Assembly: GCA_004557195.1 (NCBI GenBank)
Contig: SFER01000092.1
Coordinates: forward strand, 1-8,545
Reading direction: 5' to 3'
DNA from: Bacteroidales bacterium
GTDB taxonomy: Bacteria; Bacteroidota; Bacteroidia; Bacteroidales; Muribaculaceae
DNA length: 8,545 nt
This document shows positions 5,529 to 8,545 of this stretch, in pieces. The position numbers were made by a program, and so were the translations under genes. Position 1 is the first letter of the stretch. Each line of letters begins with the position of its first letter. The notes under the pieces were generated by a model, which worked only from the letters and a program-made list of their open reading frames with translations, had not been told where the DNA came from and did not search any database.

Positions 5529-7820
5529 TTATTTTACCAAGATAGTTTTTGTGTAGCGGTCGTTCACTTTCACAACATAGCAACCCGGAGCAAAAGATGA
5601 TGCATCGATTGTGAGAATGTCGGAAGCAGCATTGAGTGTCGCTACCGGCTGTCCCGAGAGATTGAAAACGGTTGCGTTGAGTGCCTCGGCACCACCGACG
5701 AACAATTCGTATTGCTTGTTGCCGAGCGATTTCACGAGCATGTTGTCGCTATCGGTGTTCACGCGGTTGACACCTGAACCTTTGCGACGGATAACCTCCT
5801 TGAGTCCTGCGTAGGCATCAAATTTACCTGCACCCCATTGGACAGGGTCGGCAGTAGATGTGGTTACGTCGTTGTCAACAACTGCAGTTTTTTCAATGAT
5901 GTCGAGAGCATCGGCAACAGTGAGCGACGGGTCGGCTTGAAGCCATAAAGCCATGGCGCCGGTTACGACAGGTGTTGACATTGATGTGCCAATCATTTGT
6001 TGCCAATAACTTGTGCGACCCGATTCATCAACTTTTGCTTGGAGATAAGCCGATGTAATTCCGTTATCAGAGTTGTCGATGTAGTATTTGTTGGTAGATG
6101 AAATAACCGTTGCACCCGGAGCGCAGATGTGAGGCAGGTTACGGCCATCGATAAGTGTTCCGTAGGATGTGAATCCCGACAACTTGCCTGTGGGGTATGC
6201 GTTGTTGTAGCCATAGGAATTGCCGTCGAGCGATGCCCATGAATCAATTGAATTGTAAGAGCCCACAACAATTACATTCGGGGCGCAGGCCATATCGCTG
6301 ACAGTTCCGTTGGTGCTGCCATCGCTCCAGCCTTCTTGGTCATAACCATACATTGTTGTGAAAGAGCCGTCGCAGAAACAATCAACGCGCTGCCCTTCTG
6401 CACCTTCAACAATAAATCCGAGAATGTAGTTGCCTGCAGCATTTGTGCTTTTATTGTCGCCCACGAAATAGTCGATCATTGCATAGTAGCGACCCGTCTC
6501 GGAATCGATCATCGAGCCTACTCCAACATATCCTTCGAATGCGCGATTGAAATTGGTGTGAGATTTATCACCATCGCTTTCGTAACCCGGGGTTGCATAG
6601 TAAATCGCCTCACCATTGGTGTTGCCGATAGGAATCTCGAAGGTTGTTGTGCCGCGAGACTTGTTATATACCACAGCCTTGAATGTAAATTCAGAGGCAT
6701 CGTTGCTGTAAACATACACTTGACCATATCGGAGGTTTTTATATCCGCTTAATTCGGTGTATTGAGGCTTGATGAAACTCTTGAGGGTTGTATTCTCGGC
6801 ACTGAATGTCTTGTTGAGTGCGATGGGAAGGTCCCCCTCATTGCCCGAAGCAAGGCAGATGATTGCCTCCTTGGATGCAAGTGCGAGATATTGACCCATC
6901 ATGCTTTTTCCGTCGTGAGGACCGATGTTGCCGCCCAATGAGAGATTTATCACTGCCGGCTGCTTATTGACGTATGCGTAGTTGAGCACACTCTCAACAC
7001 CGTATGCGATAAACATATCGGAAAGTTCGACACCCGAAGCCACAATGTCGCTCTCGTAAGCGACACCATAGTATGGGTTGTCGATTTCAACAATTTGATT
7101 TTTGAACGAATTTACTTTTTCAGCCACAGTGGCGGTTCCGCGGTATCCTCCTGCCATGATGCCCAGGGTGTGAGTTCCGTGGAATGTGGCATCGTTGTCG
7201 GTTTTGAATTTTGCAATGAGTTCCGGAGTGCCGTATTCATCGATTTGATAACCCAATGAATTGGATTTTGTTTGATAGATTTGGTTGAAATATTTGATGC
7301 GTGTGTTTCCGTCGGCATCTTTAAAATTGACGTGGTTTAAGTCGAAACCGGAATCGACGATTCCTGTAATGACACCTTTACCAGTATATGCTTGCTCGAG
7401 GTCGGTGCCGGAATGGATTTTGTCGATACCCGACAATGCACGAGCCGATTTGAGTGTGGGTTTAACTTCGCGTTGCAGTTGCATCTGCTTAACGCAATCG
7501 AGTTGAGCGATACGTTCCACATTATCAACAGGAAGCATCACTAAAGCGATATTTCCTCTCACAGCGAGCACCGCTACGCCTTCTGCTTCGAGAAGGGAAG
7601 AGGAAGCAGAATTGTCAAGTTTTATAAATGCTCCGATGTGTTGAGCCTGCTCATGTGCCACGCTTTTGATGCGGCATTTCACCGACTCGTCGGAAGTCTG
7701 CTCAATTGTGCGAAGCATGCGCAATGTTGCTCGGCTTTGCATGTCGAGTTGAGTACCTGCCGATACACACAACGCTGCTGCTAAAGTTGCAAAAAATGAG
7801 CAAGTGGTTTTCTTGTTCAT
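5529..7820 (-). CDS. Secreted subtilisin-like (S8 family) serine protease with T9SS-type C-terminal domain
   Basis: The product is 763 residues. A signal peptide (about 1-21; M-N-K-K-T-T, then alanine-rich to V-S-A-G) precedes a prodomain-like region (about 29-128) containing L-A-V-R-G-N-I-A-L-V. The catalytic residues are all present: Asp156 in G-I-V-D-S-G-F-D, His214 in F-H-G-T-H-T-L-G, oxyanion Asn327 in A-S-G-N-E-G-D, and Ser613 in G-T-S-M-S-T-P. Some 285 residues separate Asn327 from Ser613, far more than in subtilisin (66), so a beta-rich insertion lies at about 335-505. After V-Q-W-G-A-G-K-F-D-A-Y-A-G (660-672), the last 80 residues carry V-F-N-L-S-G-Q-P-V and a terminal I-L-V-K, matching a type A sorting domain. 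It should act outside the cell or on its surface; the substrate is unknown. The LRR gene follows after 14 bases, so the two are co-transcribed. I see no convincing TAnnTTTG promoter directly upstream. Confidence 0.95.
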   Translation of the reverse strand: MNKKTTCSFFATLAAALCVSAGTQLDMQSRATLRMLRTIEQTSDESVKCRIKSVAHEQAQHIGAFIKLDNSASSSLLEAEGVAVLAVRGNIALVMLPVDNVERIAQLDCVKQMQLQREVKPTLKSARALSGIDKIHSGTDLEQAYTGKGVITGIVDSGFDLNHVNFKDADGNTRIKYFNQIYQTKSNSLGYQIDEYGTPELIAKFKTDNDATFHGTHTLGIMAGGYRGTATVAEKVNSFKNQIVEIDNPYYGVAYESDIVASGVELSDMFIAYGVESVLNYAYVNKQPAVINLSLGGNIGPHDGKSMMGQYLALASKEAIICLASGNEGDLPIALNKTFSAENTTLKSFIKPQYTELSGYKNLRYGQVYVYSNDASEFTFKAVVYNKSRGTTTFEIPIGNTNGEAIYYATPGYESDGDKSHTNFNRAFEGYVGVGSMIDSETGRYYAMIDYFVGDNKSTNAAGNYILGFIVEGAEGQRVDCFCDGSFTTMYGYDQEGWSDGSTNGTVSDMACAPNVIVVGSYNSIDSWASLDGNSYGYNNAYPTGKLSGFTSYGTLIDGRNLPHICAPGATVISSTNKYYIDNSDNGITSAYLQAKVDESGRTSYWQQMIGTSMSTPVVTGAMALWLQADPSLTVADALDIIEKTAVVDNDVTTSTADPVQWGAGKFDAYAGLKEVIRRKGSGVNRVNTDSDNMLVKSLGNKQYELFVGGAEALNATVFNLSGQPVATLNAASDILTIDASSFAPGCYVVKVNDRYTKTILVK

Positions 7821-7871
7821 AAAAGATATAGTTAAAGATTAATTAGTATTGATTCTTTAGAAAATAAGCAA

Positions 7872-7906
7872 CAAAGCCGGGTTGGCATACTACCACCCGG
7901 CATTTG
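7872..7906 (-). terminator. Hairpin downstream of the right-edge gene, probable terminator
   Basis: GCCGGGT (7876-7882) pairs with ACCCGGC (7895-7901), a 7-bp GC-rich stem with a 12-base loop. It can extend inward by G-G/C-C with one bulge, and outward by CAAA (7872-7875) with TTTG (7903-7906) around a bulged A. On the minus strand it lies 34 bases after the stop at 7940 and is followed by the T-rich run TTTGTTGCTTATTTTC. It probably ends the upstream transcript before the protease-LRR unit. Because the T-run is interrupted, partial read-through into the protease gene is possible. Confidence 0.6.
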
Positions 7907-7939
7907 TCTATAAAATAATAATTGTATTCGGGAACACGA

Positions 7940-8545
7940 TTATTTAATTACTTTCTTGTGGTTGATGATGTAAACACCCTTTGCGAGGTTGTTGATGTCG
8001 TCAGCCGAAGCATTTTCGATAACCATTACACCTTGGAGGTTGTAAACATTGTTATCTTGAGGAGTATCAACTGTGATTGAGTCAACACCTGCGCCACCTT
8101 CGATGTGAATTTTTGTATCGCCTGTTACAACTACTTTGTATTCGCCTGTTTCGCTTTCGGTAGTCTCTTCGTCATTTACTTTCACAATGTAACCGAGACA
8201 GTTGAAATCGATTTCAGTGCCAGTGAGCACTTGGATGCTTTCGGTAGTGGTGAGGTCGAGTTTGTTGATTTTATCTACAGTTGCTTGAACTTTGCCAACA
8301 TCTACAGAGTGAGAGAAAGTAACAGTGTGGAGAGCGGGTTTTGCTTTCATGTAGGCTTTGATAACATCGCCATCGTTTGGACGGAGTTCAAATGTACTGC
8401 CTCCTGCATACATAGGCTCGGTTGCTACATTGTTAACGTAAACTTCAGATACGGATTCAGCACCTGCCCAACCAAGTTGGAATGGACAATCTGCTTCTGC
8501 GCTAAACTCGATAGTGTTGTAACCCGAAGTTATATCAACAGACGA
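7940..8545 (-). CDS. Exported repeat protein with short C-terminal tail (3' part; N-terminus beyond right edge)
   Basis: The frame is open from base 8545 to the TAA at 7942-7940, giving 201 residues. The methionine at 8413-8411 is internal, since in-frame coding continues upstream with no stop. The visible part seems to hold two related beta-rich units: one ending V-S-E-V-Y-V-N-N-V-A-T-E-P ... G-D-V-I-K-A-Y-M-K, the second with H-T-V-T-F-S-H-S-V-D-V-G-K-V, V-L-T-G-T-E-I-D-F, Y-I-V-K-V-N-D-E-E-T and G-D-T-K-I-H-I. Such units are common in extracellular Bacteroidales proteins. The C-terminus, V-D-S-I-T-V then V-Y-N-L-Q-G-V-M-V and K-G-V-Y-I-I-N-H-K-K-V-I-K, is the short tail often seen on exported Prevotella and Bacteroides proteins and may be a minimal T9SS-like signal. 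A hairpin separates it from the protease gene. The function of the whole protein cannot be judged from this part. Confidence 0.8.
   Translation of the reverse strand, partial: SSVDITSGYNTIEFSAEADCPFQLGWAGAESVSEVYVNNVATEPMYAGGSTFELRPNDGDVIKAYMKAKPALHTVTFSHSVDVGKVQATVDKINKLDLTTTESIQVLTGTEIDFNCLGYIVKVNDEETTESETGEYKVVVTGDTKIHIEGGAGVDSITVDTPQDNNVYNLQGVMVIENASADDINNLAKGVYIINHKKVIK

Noticed and set aside
6336..6752. Plus-strand open frame of 138 codons antisense to the protease
   Set aside because: It overlaps the confidently assigned protease gene, and its translation shows no domain or signal sequence.
7821..7828. TATCTTTT on the minus strand as a -7 promoter box for the protease
   Set aside because: It matches TAnnTTTG at seven of eight positions but directly abuts the start codon at 7820, leaving no room for a leader; a TTTG at 7875-7872 has no well-spaced -7 partner either.
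8411..8413. ATG as the start of a separate 157-residue protein
   Set aside because: The same frame is open to the window edge and the upstream residues continue the same beta-rich repeat pattern, so this is an internal methionine.

Overview
The window looks like Bacteroidales chromosome, most plausibly a gut or oral lineage such as Muribaculaceae, Prevotellaceae or Porphyromonadaceae; the family-level guess is inference. Three things support this. Putative promoters carry the Bacteroidetes -7 element TAnnTTTG. There is little Shine-Dalgarno signal. Several secreted proteins end in tails resembling the type IX secretion system (T9SS) type A sorting domain, or the related short tails ending in ...K-K-V-I-K / ...L-V-K.

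Layout, left to right. (1) Positions 1-477, minus strand: N-terminal 159 residues of a CsgG/HfaB-family secreted protein, running off the left edge. (2) Positions 478-664: a 187-base divergent control region with two facing promoters sharing an identical 11-bp core, plus an inverted repeat between them. (3) Positions 665-1768, plus strand: a GT-B type (GT4-like) glycosyltransferase of 367 residues, standing alone. (4) Positions 1766-1803: a hairpin between convergent genes whose T-tract serves the minus strand. (5) Positions 1825-5514, minus strand: a 1229-residue secreted leucine-rich-repeat protein built from three copies of one large module, with a C-terminal sorting domain. (6) Positions 5529-7820, minus strand: a secreted subtilisin-family (S8) serine protease of 763 residues with complete catalytic residues and a C-terminal sorting domain. 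It lies 14 bases upstream of the LRR gene, so the two are almost certainly one transcript, protease first. (7) Positions 7821-7939: an intergenic hairpin, probably the terminator of the next gene. (8) Positions 7940-8545, minus strand: C-terminal 201 residues of another exported repeat protein, entering from the right edge.

The minus-strand block from 8545 to 1825 is therefore a run of exported, probably surface-attached proteins: a repeat protein, a protease and a large LRR protein. The last two form a compact two-gene unit, and the protease and LRR protein are expected to share the T9SS export route. The LRR protein could bind a host or microbial ligand and the protease could process it or act on the same target; that link rests on co-location only. 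The glycosyltransferase and CsgG-like gene are divergently transcribed and may share regulation. I saw no tRNA, rRNA, CRISPR array, insertion sequence or integrase.
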